Shown here in pieces: positions 43,698 to 51,809 of a DNA stretch of 64,000 nt; the stretch's first letter is position 1; every line of letters starts with the position of its first letter. The DNA is from Polaribacter pectinis (GTDB lineage: Bacteria; Bacteroidota; Bacteroidia; Flavobacteriales; Flavobacteriaceae): assembly GCF_014352875.1 (NCBI RefSeq), contig NZ_CP060695.1:2325501-2389500 (forward strand), read 5' to 3'. Below the pieces are notes generated by a model, which was given only the letters and a program-made list of their open reading frames with translations, was not told where the DNA came from and did not search any database. A program made the translations under genes and the position numbers.

Positions 43698-44153
43698 ATG
43701 AAACCTGGAATTGAAATAACAGACACTGAATTAAAATTTACGGAGTTTTCCTCGAAAGAAATTGGATTAGCGAAATATTGCAAATCATTTAGCTTAAATC
43801 TGAATGAAATAAAATTAATCGGAATTAGTCCGAGACTTGCTTTAGACGATGAATCGATTTTTTTACTCATCATTGACAAATCAGAAAAAATATATCCTAT
43901 TCCTGACAAGATTATTGGAACAAAAGGATTGGAGAAATTTGAAAAGCATTTTGATTTAAGTTCTATCCAAAGTGAATGGGAAAAATTTGAATACGATGAC
44001 CATCATGGAAAAATGGATAAAGTCGTTTATCCGAAAGAAAAATATTGGAATGACTTGTTTGAAAAAGATTGGAAATTGAGAATTAGAACTCTTTATAGTT
44101 GGGCTCAACCGAAATCATTTTATGGAAATCTGAATAAAAAAAACGTTGGGTAA
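43698..44153 (+). CDS. Cassette 20: hypothetical protein
   Basis: A 151-residue soluble protein. The first 85 residues look like a two-sheet domain (IEITDTELKFTEFSSKEIG, LNEIKLIGISPRLALDDESIFLLIIDKSEKIYPIPD), the remainder is helical with many aromatic residues (WNDLFEKDWKLRIRTLYSWAQPKSFYGNL). No family recognised; its size and style fit immunity-type proteins. The frame runs to the last base before the core of attC 20 (end NVG). Confidence 0.6.
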   Translation: MKPGIEITDTELKFTEFSSKEIGLAKYCKSFSLNLNEIKLIGISPRLALDDESIFLLIIDKSEKIYPIPDKIIGTKGLEKFEKHFDLSSIQSEWEKFEYDDHHGKMDKVVYPKEKYWNDLFEKDWKLRIRTLYSWAQPKSFYGNLNKKNVG

Positions 44154-44279
44154 CAACGTATAAAAATAATTGCTAATTTAGGCTTAAACAAAGGTAGTTG
44201 CGTATTTGCTACATCTGAATTTCCTTCGGAAATTCCTCGCACGCAAACACGCAACTATTCTTATACAAGACCGTTGTGC
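44148..44279 (+). repeat. attC-like site 20
   Basis: Left core GGGTAAC (CGTTGGGTAAC), right core GTTGTGC. Arms GTATAAAAATAATTGC and GCAACTATTCTTATAC. Confidence 0.85.
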
Positions 44280-44327
44280 ATAATGCGGAAATTCGTGCAA
44301 AGTATTTAAATTAGTGCTAAAAAAGCC

Positions 44328-44412
44328 AACGTGAAAACAGCACATTTATTTTTTTTGCCAACGCGAAAAGCCAACCGAAAAAAAATAAAAGAGCTGTTTC
44401 TTGCAAACGCTC
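44328..44412 (+). repeat. Second-family hairpin, 5' copy in cassette 21
   Basis: Hairpin AACAGC-ACA-TTTATTTT against AAAATAAA-AGA-GCTGTT, then TTGCAAACGCTCAAAAC. It lies just upstream of the SMC-like gene. Confidence 0.6.
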
Positions 44413-44437
44413 AAAACGAAATAAAACGAAAAAAAGA

Positions 44438-47161
44438 ATGCTGAATAAAATTGTAATCATAAACTCTGAACTTTACGCCAAAGCAAGTATTCACATCGGA
44501 GAAAGTTCGAGTATTCAAATTACAGCTGAAAATAATGTTGGAAAAAGTTCTTTCATTAACGCACTTAATTTCTTATACATTACAGATAAAGACCAAATGC
44601 GATTTGAAGACGACAGAAAATTGTCCGATTCAATGAAGCATTATTTTGATGGAACTAGCTTACATAGTTTTATAATCTTTGAAATACTAAAAAATGGCTA
44701 CTACTCTATTCTTGTAAAAGCTACACCCGAAAACACTATAGAATATTATAAAATTACAGGAGAATATGATGAATCTTGCTTTGTAGAAACAAACAATGGA
44801 AAATTTAAAGCAAGAAGATGGAATAATGTTCTTCAATTACTTACGCTTAAAAACCCAACTGATGTTCCTGTTAAACTTTCAAATGAAGAATTATATAATT
44901 TGGTTTACAATTCTGATAAGAATAAAAATCCTGTTGTTTGGCTTAAAAAAAATGTAAAAAGAAACGGAAGAAAATCTTTCTCAAATAATTTCACAGATAT
45001 TTATAGACACCTAATTAGAACTAGTGATATTAATGAAAAGTCATTTAAAAATGCTCTTTTAGTAGCAGATGGTCAACAACACATTCCTTTAAATGTACTT
45101 TCCAGTACTAGTTTTGAAAAAATTGAAGAGTTTGAGAAAAAGAAAACACATCTTCAACATTTAATTTCGATTAAAACAGATTTCGAAAAGCTAAAACTAC
45201 TTAATGACGAATTTATAAGTCAAGAATCAATTTTAGGTAAATTAAAAAATACGTTTCTAAAAAAATTCAATACAGTTGAGCAAGAATTAACTGATAAAAT
45301 AAATGATAATAGTGAACTTTCTATTTCTATAAAAGATTTACAAATCAAAATAGATGTAAACTTAACAAAAGAAAGAGACACTTTAATAAGTTCTAAAACA
45401 ACGTTAGAAAACAAAAGTATAGCACTTGTAAATGAAAACAAGTTAATATCTATAGAGTTAGACGAGCTAAAAGAATACGAACCAACTAATGACAATTTAC
45501 TTTATCAAGGTTTAAAGAGTAATTTAAAGGACGAAGAAAAAAAACATACTGATTTAGTCTCTAAACTAAGTCAATTGGAACGAAGTAAATTTACTGAAAG
45601 AGAAATTTTAGATGCTATTAGAAATCTAAAAACTAATATTGATAAAAAAGAAAATGCGATTAAACGCTTTGACAATTTATTATATCAGAACATTTCTAAA
45701 GATGAAGAAACAATCAAAAAGATTTATACTTTTTTAAATCGAGATATAGCGGAACTTGATAAATCAAAAATTATAAAAGAAATTACAAATTCCGATTTCC
45801 CTTTACAGTTTTTTGACGGCTTAATAGATGTTGCAGATGTTGAGATAAAGAAAGAGCTTCCTACAATCAAAAACCTTCAAGAAGAACTCTTAGTTAAAGA
45901 AAAAGAGTTAATTGAAAAAAAATCTCAATTACAAATTGTACAAAATAGAAAAGGTGTTGAAAAGGAAATTCAAGCATTAAGCAATTCGATTAAAACCAAT
46001 TCAGAATTTCTAAAAAGAATTGACAAAAAACCTGAATTAAAACTCAAAAGTGAAAGTAACGACAAGGAAATTGGAGTTCTTAAAAAAGAACTAAAAGATA
46101 ATGCTCAAAAAATAATAGATAAAGATTTAGAAATTGGCAAAACAAAAAATGCCTTATCACTAAAAATAAAAGAAAGGGCTAAATACAAAGATGATTTAAC
46201 GAATATTAAGAAACAATATCAGGAAATATTAGATTCAACAGATATTTATGAAATTGAAGAAATTTTAGATGTTGAATTTGAAAAAATATCTGAAAATTTT
46301 CAATCAAGATATAAAAAATTTCTACGCATTAAAGAGAATAGAAATAATCTCAAAAATGATTTACACAACGTTTTGAAAATGGATGTGAAAGACATTAAAA
46401 AATTCATTCGAGATGTAGATGAAGAAATGGTAAACATTCCACAAACCGAAAAAGTTATAAATAACCTTTTAGATACACTATCACACGAAATTGGAAGTCC
46501 AACACATTCTTTCATTACACAATACAATGATTTTAAAACTTTTGTTTCGAGAAGTTATAACCAAAGATTAGCAGAATATCCTATTTCAAATATTCAGAGT
46601 GTTAAAGTAAAGATTGATGATAATACTGATTTAATTAAAGATTTAGAAAAAATCTCTCAACTCAAATTCTCAGACGGTTTAGACTTTGATAATGCAAATT
46701 CAGAATCAAAAGAAGCATTACAAAGACAATTAACAAATAGTAATGGTAAAGCAATTAACATAGTTGATTTATTTAAAATAAATGTAGAAATAACAAAAGT
46801 TACTGGTAAAACTGAAACTATAGACCTTTCTAAACAAGTGCAATCAAGAGGAACTAATATTGTTTTAAAACTATATTTATTCTTAAATATTCTAAAAGAA
46901 TTAGTTCACAATAACACCGAAAACCGTACCATAATTTATGTAGACGAACTTGATGCTATCGGTCAAAAAAACGTCAAGCATTTAATACAGTTTTGTAAAG
47001 CAAATCATTTTGTACCAATTTTTGCAGCACCTAGAAAAGTTGAAGGAATTGAAAAATATTATTTATTAAAAGAACCTCAAACAGATTCGAAAAATAAAAG
47101 AAAAAAGATTTCATTTGGCGAACTACAATCGTTCCCAGTAATTTATCGTGATGCAGAATAA
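44438..47161 (+). CDS. Cassette 21: SMC-like ATPase of Wadjet-type system (JetC-like)
   Basis: A 907-residue ATPase. Walker A AENNVGKSS is near residues 30-38, a very long coiled coil covers about 230-700, and the C-terminal head has QSRGTNIVLKL and Walker B TIIYVDELDAI near 833. This is the SMC/MukB/RecN-like plan. With the following TOPRIM-type and two MukF/MukE-like genes it forms a four-gene condensin-like module like Wadjet, which recognises and cuts small circular DNA such as plasmids. It is shorter than typical JetC (about 1,100 residues) and gene order is ATPase, TOPRIM, then the two small subunits. The subfamily is thus uncertain. Confidence 0.75.
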   Translation: MLNKIVIINSELYAKASIHIGESSSIQITAENNVGKSSFINALNFLYITDKDQMRFEDDRKLSDSMKHYFDGTSLHSFIIFEILKNGYYSILVKATPENTIEYYKITGEYDESCFVETNNGKFKARRWNNVLQLLTLKNPTDVPVKLSNEELYNLVYNSDKNKNPVVWLKKNVKRNGRKSFSNNFTDIYRHLIRTSDINEKSFKNALLVADGQQHIPLNVLSSTSFEKIEEFEKKKTHLQHLISIKTDFEKLKLLNDEFISQESILGKLKNTFLKKFNTVEQELTDKINDNSELSISIKDLQIKIDVNLTKERDTLISSKTTLENKSIALVNENKLISIELDELKEYEPTNDNLLYQGLKSNLKDEEKKHTDLVSKLSQLERSKFTEREILDAIRNLKTNIDKKENAIKRFDNLLYQNISKDEETIKKIYTFLNRDIAELDKSKIIKEITNSDFPLQFFDGLIDVADVEIKKELPTIKNLQEELLVKEKELIEKKSQLQIVQNRKGVEKEIQALSNSIKTNSEFLKRIDKKPELKLKSESNDKEIGVLKKELKDNAQKIIDKDLEIGKTKNALSLKIKERAKYKDDLTNIKKQYQEILDSTDIYEIEEILDVEFEKISENFQSRYKKFLRIKENRNNLKNDLHNVLKMDVKDIKKFIRDVDEEMVNIPQTEKVINNLLDTLSHEIGSPTHSFITQYNDFKTFVSRSYNQRLAEYPISNIQSVKVKIDDNTDLIKDLEKISQLKFSDGLDFDNANSESKEALQRQLTNSNGKAINIVDLFKINVEITKVTGKTETIDLSKQVQSRGTNIVLKLYLFLNILKELVHNNTENRTIIYVDELDAIGQKNVKHLIQFCKANHFVPIFAAPRKVEGIEKYYLLKEPQTDSKNKRKKISFGELQSFPVIYRDAE

Positions 47162-47966
47162 GACTTTTTATAACTTCATATTAAAAATTTTAGAAGAGGG
47201 AAAAATTAACGCTTCCTCTATTAGTGCGTCTGTTAAAAAAAGTGGCGACTTTAAAACTTTACTTAATGGTAATTTTATTTCCTATTCGCAAGCTGTTACA
47301 GGTGGTGGAAGTTATATTTTAAACGATAAAGAAAATTTGCAACTATTTTTCAGAAGCAAGTTTCCTAAAGAACTTCAAGATAGTTATTCTGCTGTTGGCA
47401 ATATTGGAACATATAGAAATACAAAAACAGGAAAAAGAAAGAGTCAAAATATAATCTTAGTAAGAGGTTTTAAAAATATTAAGATAAATTCTGAAATTGT
47501 AGATTTAGAAAAATCAACTAATTTATTTGGTGCTTTTAGTGCTCAAGTAAATAATTTAGAAACAGATAAAATTTGTATTGTAGAAAATTTAGATTCATTT
47601 TTGTTATGTGAAAAAGTAATTGATAATGATTTTGTGTTTATCCATACTTATGGTGGTTTAGGAAAATCCATTTTAAATAAGTTAAAAACAAAAAAAGTTC
47701 TTATTTTTCCTGATTACGACTACAAAGGATTGCAAAACTATTTGATGGTTAAAAAAGTCTTTCCAAATGCAGAGATATTTATTCCATCGAATTACGAAAT
47801 ACTTTTTAATACATTTTCAAGAACAATTAAAACAAAACAAGGAAGAGAGCAAAACCCAAGTAAAGAAGTAAAAGAATCGACTGACGAGAATGTTGTAAAA
47901 ATCAGGACAGACATTTATAAAACTAAACGATTTTTAGAACAACAAGCATTATTTGTAAAAATATAA
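47151..47966 (+). CDS. Cassette 21: TOPRIM-like nuclease subunit (JetD-like)
   Basis: 271 residues from the ATG at 47151, overlapping the ATPase stop. The C-terminal part contains ICIVENLDSFLLCEK (acidic TOPRIM glutamate) and VLIFPDYDYKGLQNYLMVKKVFP (the D-x-D pair), in the order and spacing of JetD/DUF2220-type TOPRIM domains. The N-terminal part is a short winged-helix-like region. In Wadjet systems this subunit cuts the DNA that the ATPase complex has captured. It is shorter than known JetD proteins. Confidence 0.7.
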   Translation: MQNKTFYNFILKILEEGKINASSISASVKKSGDFKTLLNGNFISYSQAVTGGGSYILNDKENLQLFFRSKFPKELQDSYSAVGNIGTYRNTKTGKRKSQNIILVRGFKNIKINSEIVDLEKSTNLFGAFSAQVNNLETDKICIVENLDSFLLCEKVIDNDFVFIHTYGGLGKSILNKLKTKKVLIFPDYDYKGLQNYLMVKKVFPNAEIFIPSNYEILFNTFSRTIKTKQGREQNPSKEVKESTDENVVKIRTDIYKTKRFLEQQALFVKI

Positions 47967-47968
47967 AG

Positions 47969-49192
47969 ATGATTAAGTTATCAGGTAAATACATATTAAA
48001 ATTTCTGCAAAATCATTATGAATTTGTACAGGAAGCTTTTAACTCTAGTAAGCCAGACTTTATTATAGATAGCGATATTCTTGAAAAATTAATTGAAGAA
48101 TATAATATCAGTAATGACCCAAAGATTTCAATAACAAAGCTAATTGATGTTAAGTTTTGCAGACAGCTTCCAACAAAAGACTATAAATTAGATATTCACT
48201 ATACTTCTTTTTTACAATTTATTTTTGATGATTTCACGCTTGATTTACCTCAAACTTTAAAAGATAGATACAGGACTATTTTTGAGCTATTTACAGAATT
48301 AAAAACAACAGAAAAGCCTAACAAAATAATTGTTCTTATTCAAAGTATCATAACTGTAATTGATGTATTTCTAAATGATATTCATAGACAAACCCAAAGA
48401 CTATTAAGCGACACAGAATCATTAAAAGTAAATGCGGATGAATATTCTGATTTATCAAAAAGATTAGAAAAAGCAGTTTTTTGGATTGACGAATACATTG
48501 AACCACTTAATAAGATTTTAGAAAAAGGACATCCTGAATCATTTTATTCTGCTCTTGTTGAAATCCAAAAATATACCAGCGAAAAACAATATGTTGCCAG
48601 CAGTTTTAAGCTAAAGAGAGAATATAAAAAACTTTATGGTTCTGTAATTTACGCTCGCACAGAATTAGACCATAATTTACAAAAACTAACAAGAGAATTA
48701 AGACCACTATTAGATAGAATTAAAAGCGATTCTATCATTTTAAGTGGATTTTATCATTTTGTGGAAAATGTAGATTATCCAGAAAATTATATTATACCAT
48801 TACCTAAACCTATTAAGAAAATCAAAGGAAGTGCTATATTCAAAGGATTTCATAGTGAAGCAGAATTTTTTGTAGACCAATTCATTTACAAAACTTCTGA
48901 CATTTATTATGAAGAGCAGATTGAAGAACAAGAATGGCTTCCAGATTCAACATATTTTAAAGAACAAATATTAAAAGAAGATAAAATTGAAGATTTTTAT
49001 TTGTGGTGTTTTGATGCTTTAAAAAAACATACTGATGAGATTACATTATCGAAATATTTTTCTATTACCAATCTTTTATTAGAAGAAGATTTGGTGGCTG
49101 AATACAGAGAAGACGATAGAATTACAATTGAGTTAAAAGACGCTTCTATAAAAATACCTAAAGTACGAGTTTATGAAAGAGTATCCAAGTGA
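47969..49192 (+). CDS. Cassette 21: kleisin-like subunit (JetA/MukF-like)
   Basis: A 407-residue helical protein that follows the TOPRIM gene by 2 bp. It has a winged-helix-like N-terminus (LSGKYILKFLQNHYEFVQEAF), a long helical centre with DIHRQTQRLLSDTESLK and RTELDHNLQKLTRELRPLLDRIK, and an acidic C-terminal domain that again looks like a winged helix (TLSKYFSITNLLLEEDLVAEYREDDRI). This is what is expected of the kleisin that bridges the SMC heads. Assignment rests on size, order and these features. Confidence 0.65.
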   Translation: MIKLSGKYILKFLQNHYEFVQEAFNSSKPDFIIDSDILEKLIEEYNISNDPKISITKLIDVKFCRQLPTKDYKLDIHYTSFLQFIFDDFTLDLPQTLKDRYRTIFELFTELKTTEKPNKIIVLIQSIITVIDVFLNDIHRQTQRLLSDTESLKVNADEYSDLSKRLEKAVFWIDEYIEPLNKILEKGHPESFYSALVEIQKYTSEKQYVASSFKLKREYKKLYGSVIYARTELDHNLQKLTRELRPLLDRIKSDSIILSGFYHFVENVDYPENYIIPLPKPIKKIKGSAIFKGFHSEAEFFVDQFIYKTSDIYYEEQIEEQEWLPDSTYFKEQILKEDKIEDFYLWCFDALKKHTDEITLSKYFSITNLLLEEDLVAEYREDDRITIELKDASIKIPKVRVYERVSK

Positions 49193-49706
49193 GCATAAAA
49201 AAATAGTTAATGAATTATTAGACGGAAAATTCATTATTTCACCAAGTCCATTGTTTTACACATTACAGGAACTTGAAGATGAATACACAGAGTTTTTCGA
49301 AAAATCATTTAATTTCAAATTAAATATTGAAGCGGATTTTAGTTACTTATCTTCTAATGAAGTAAACGAAAAAAGAACACGTGATTTTACTTTATTTCTA
49401 GCCATACTTTCAAGAGAATTAGATTATTCTGGCAAGAATTTTCGAGATAAAATAGAAGTAGGTTCGTTTGATATTAGCGAAACTGAAGAATTATTAAGAC
49501 AGTCTAGTAAGTGGGAGATTTTAGAAAAAACTACAGTTTCCGAATTTGATAAATTTATTAAGACTTGGAGAAGTAAGAATTTAATTGTAATTGATGGTAA
49601 TAAATTCAAATTTACAAAAGCTGTAAAGCTATTTTTTACTTTTGCTATGGAAATTGCAGAAGAGAAACTTAAAGAAAAAACAGAAGATGAAAAAGCCAAG
49701 GCATAA
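49173..49706 (+). CDS. Cassette 21: small subunit (JetB/MukE-like)
   Basis: A 177-residue protein overlapping the previous gene by 20 bp. It opens with KKIVNELLDGKFIISPSPLFYTLQELEDEYTEFFEKSFNFKLNIEADFSYL and ends with a winged-helix-like part and a lysine/glutamate-rich helix. Size and order fit JetB/MukE, the kleisin-associated subunit. It completes a module of four overlapping or near-overlapping genes that is entirely contained between one pair of core sites, making this the largest cassette (5.6 kb). Confidence 0.65.
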   Translation: MKEYPSEHKKIVNELLDGKFIISPSPLFYTLQELEDEYTEFFEKSFNFKLNIEADFSYLSSNEVNEKRTRDFTLFLAILSRELDYSGKNFRDKIEVGSFDISETEELLRQSSKWEILEKTTVSEFDKFIKTWRSKNLIVIDGNKFKFTKAVKLFFTFAMEIAEEKLKEKTEDEKAKA

Positions 49707-49786
49707 ACCCATACACATTTACAATTCGCATCAGCCAACTCTACACCAAAAATTGCAAAAGAGTATGTCTTGCCAACGCTCAATCC
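49706..49786 (+). repeat. Second-family hairpin, 3' copy in cassette 21
   Basis: Hairpin CATAC-ACA-TTTACAATT against AATTGCAAA-AGA-GTATG (49710-49766), then TCTTGCCAACGCTCAATCCG. A diverged copy of those at 25967 and 39973. Confidence 0.6.
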
Positions 49787-49835
49787 GAACTAAATAATAA
49801 ACATCGGAAAACAAGCTGAATGAAAAAAGCACTAT

Positions 49836-49969
49836 GCACAACAGCGTATAAACTTTATTGCTGGCTTTTTGCTTACTTTCGAAAGCCCTCCAAGACTTTC
49901 TTGGTCAGTAATTATTTACTAAATTAGTTGCTTGAAACACGCAACAAAGCTTATACAATCACGTTGCCA
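49836..49969 (+). repeat. attC-like site 21 (last in array)
   Basis: Left core GCACAAC (TATGCACAAC), right core GTTGCCA. Arms GTATAAACTTTATTGC and GCAACAAAGCTTATAC. No further cassette follows; the core after it has no partner downstream. Confidence 0.85.
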
Positions 49970-50046
49970 GTAATTTGAAAAAAAGTATTTTAAGGTTTAT
50001 TTGTTCAGCTTCGCTGGATTTTTGTGGTCGTTTAAAACAATGATTT

Positions 50047-50451
50047 TTATTTATACACAACTATTTTAAGAACAGTATCAAAAAAAGGTTTTTTACCTAA
50101 CAAGTCCTTGGATAAATTTCTAATTTCTTGATACCTAATTAATTTTGTTAATTTTAGTATATCTCCCTTTGTTGCTGGTTTGTTTTCTTCTTTAGTAAAA
50201 AGAGTACTTAATGTTTTTACTGCCAAATTTCCTAAAGCTGCATTTCCTACACCAGCGAAGCTGACTGCTTCTATTTTTGTTTTTTCCTTCTGGACGATAT
50301 TTTCTTTTAGAGATAATTCTTTACTGATTTTTGAGCTTTTTAATTGATGTTTTCGAACACGACAACTATCACTACAAAACTTTTGTACCCTTCTTCTTTT
50401 TGGTAAATATTCCTTTTTACAATATTCACACACATACATTCTTGGTTCCAT
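50047..50451 (-). CDS. Zinc-ribbon protein, conserved module of the integrative element (copy B)
   Basis: A 134-residue paralogue of 14443-14880: CEYCKKEYLPKRRRVQKFCSDSCRVRKHQ at the N-terminus (two cysteine pairs), a charged linker, SFAGVGNAALGNLAVKTLS and ENKPATKGDILKLTKLIRYQEI. The shared PATKGDI block suggests the same role in both elements. It is transcribed towards the cassette array and ends about 77 bp from the last attC. Confidence 0.75.
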   Translation of the reverse strand: MEPRMYVCEYCKKEYLPKRRRVQKFCSDSCRVRKHQLKSSKISKELSLKENIVQKEKTKIEAVSFAGVGNAALGNLAVKTLSTLFTKEENKPATKGDILKLTKLIRYQEIRNLSKDLLGKKPFFDTVLKIVVYK

Positions 50452-50510
50452 TATGCGTTAATTTTACGTAAGATTAATGTTTAATCGTTCTTTATTACAA
50501 TATTTTACCC

Positions 50511-50690
50511 CTATTTGTTAAAAACATGAGCCAATAAATAATCAATAGCATCTTCTTTTTTTAATTGCTTGCTGCTTATTTTATTGTTTGTTTTTGAGAA
50601 CATGAAATCTTTTTTTAGTTTTTCAAACAACAACAATTGCTCCTCTTTTGGAAGGGCTTTTGCTACTTGATAAACTATTTCTGAATTCAT
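50511..50690 (-). CDS. Small protein, 59 residues
   Basis: An ATG at 50688-50690 opens a 59-residue frame ending at 50511. The product (MNSEIVYQVAKALPKEEQLL, then FEKLKKDF...) is a short, charged, helical protein; the ALPKEEQLLLFEKL pattern resembles the N-terminus of small antitoxin-like proteins (DUF2281 style). The gene lies between the zinc-ribbon gene and the integrase-linked gene of element B, on the same strand. It has no counterpart in element A. Codon use and frame look real, but support is limited by length. Confidence 0.5.
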   Translation of the reverse strand: MNSEIVYQVAKALPKEEQLLLFEKLKKDFMFSKTNNKISSKQLKKEDAIDYLLAHVFNK

Positions 50691-50822
50691 TTCTAATCGA
50701 TAACTAAGGTCTATTCGAAGTTAAAGATTATAGGTACAGAAAGGGGTTAGAAATAGATGTCCGAAGGATGTCTTTTTATGTCTGTGTGAAGTATTTTATG
50801 TCAAATGCGGAATTCATCCTCT

Positions 50823-51797
50823 TTAAGAAATCAATTCTTTGAGTTGCTCCTTAATTTTGAGCACTCTAAAATCGTGAGACCGATTTACGTCTCTAGCATA
50901 ATTTCTTAATTTAGTAGTTGGAGTGTTATGTTCAGTATTTAGGTAGTTGATAAAAGATTCTTTCTTTGCTTGTATCAAATTCAATTCTAATAAAGCTTGG
51001 TGTAAGCTATCAATATTAGAGGGTTTGTTTTCGTTTAATTCTTCAATAAAATTATTTGTAAATCTAAATACATCAAAACTTGAGAATGTGTTTTGATATT
51101 TTTTATACCGATCCTTCAATTTACCCAATTTACTAAACACTACATCTTCTGTAAATTGATAACGGTCATTCAAACTAATTAAAACTTTTAATTGTTTTTC
51201 AAAATCAAGCATAGATAAAAAATTATTATGCTCTAAGAATTCAGAAGACTTAAAATAGGCTTCATTACCACCTAAAAATGAAATTAATGAATCATCAGTA
51301 GCTAGCGCTGAACACTTTGCTTTTCTTACACTTTTTAATTTTAAAAACCGATTATACTCTTTTAAATTTTCTATTCCGTTTTTGGAAAATTCCTTTTTTA
51401 AAAAATCTATTCCTTTTACATCTACGCTATCATAAATTTCTATAAAAAGTTCACGAGCTACCTTTTTTTGCTCTAAAAACTCCATTCCGAAAACACTATC
51501 GTTAAAGTTTTTAAAAAAAAGATAAAAGTGAGTATCAATATCACTTTGGCTAATATCTAGAACGTAATCATAAAACTCATCTAATAAATCTTCTGATGGT
51601 TTCTTTTTTATGCTTAAATCTGGCAGGTATAGAACGTTGTCTTTTACAATTAATTTTGATGATGATGATGATGATGCAGAATTGTAACAAACATAAACTC
51701 CGCCATTTATTAGGGCATCAATTTGTTGCTCTCTTGTCAAATCATAAAAATCTGTATTCTTCTTAATACAAGACCAAAACTTACTTTTTCTATGCAT
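50823..51797 (-). CDS. Unknown gene next to integrase B
   Basis: A 324-residue soluble helical protein in the same slot as 14945-15625, 12 bp after the integrase stop. Residues about 40-48 are a run of serines coded by a repeated TCA triplet (51658-51681). No family is recognised. The C-terminal RDVNRSHDFRVLKIKEQLKELI could be a DNA-binding helix. Being always next to the integrase, it may take part in recombination control. Confidence 0.6.
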   Translation of the reverse strand: MHRKSKFWSCIKKNTDFYDLTREQQIDALINGGVYVCYNSASSSSSSKLIVKDNVLYLPDLSIKKKPSEDLLDEFYDYVLDISQSDIDTHFYLFFKNFNDSVFGMEFLEQKKVARELFIEIYDSVDVKGIDFLKKEFSKNGIENLKEYNRFLKLKSVRKAKCSALATDDSLISFLGGNEAYFKSSEFLEHNNFLSMLDFEKQLKVLISLNDRYQFTEDVVFSKLGKLKDRYKKYQNTFSSFDVFRFTNNFIEELNENKPSNIDSLHQALLELNLIQAKKESFINYLNTEHNTPTTKLRNYARDVNRSHDFRVLKIKEQLKELIS

Positions 51798-51809
51798 TTT
51801 TGTTTTTAA

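Noticed and set aside
19483..49969. CRISPR array or simple interspersed repeats
   Set aside because: Repeats are about 131-197 bp hairpins at irregular distances with genes between them, and no short regular spacers exist.
19483..49969. The hairpins as plain rho-independent terminators
   Set aside because: They lack a T run after the stem, have long branched arms, and follow exact cassette-end complementarity that termination does not need.
51658..51681. Triplet repeat as a phase-variation switch
   Set aside because: The repeat unit is three bases, so changes in copy number keep the frame; it only varies a serine run.
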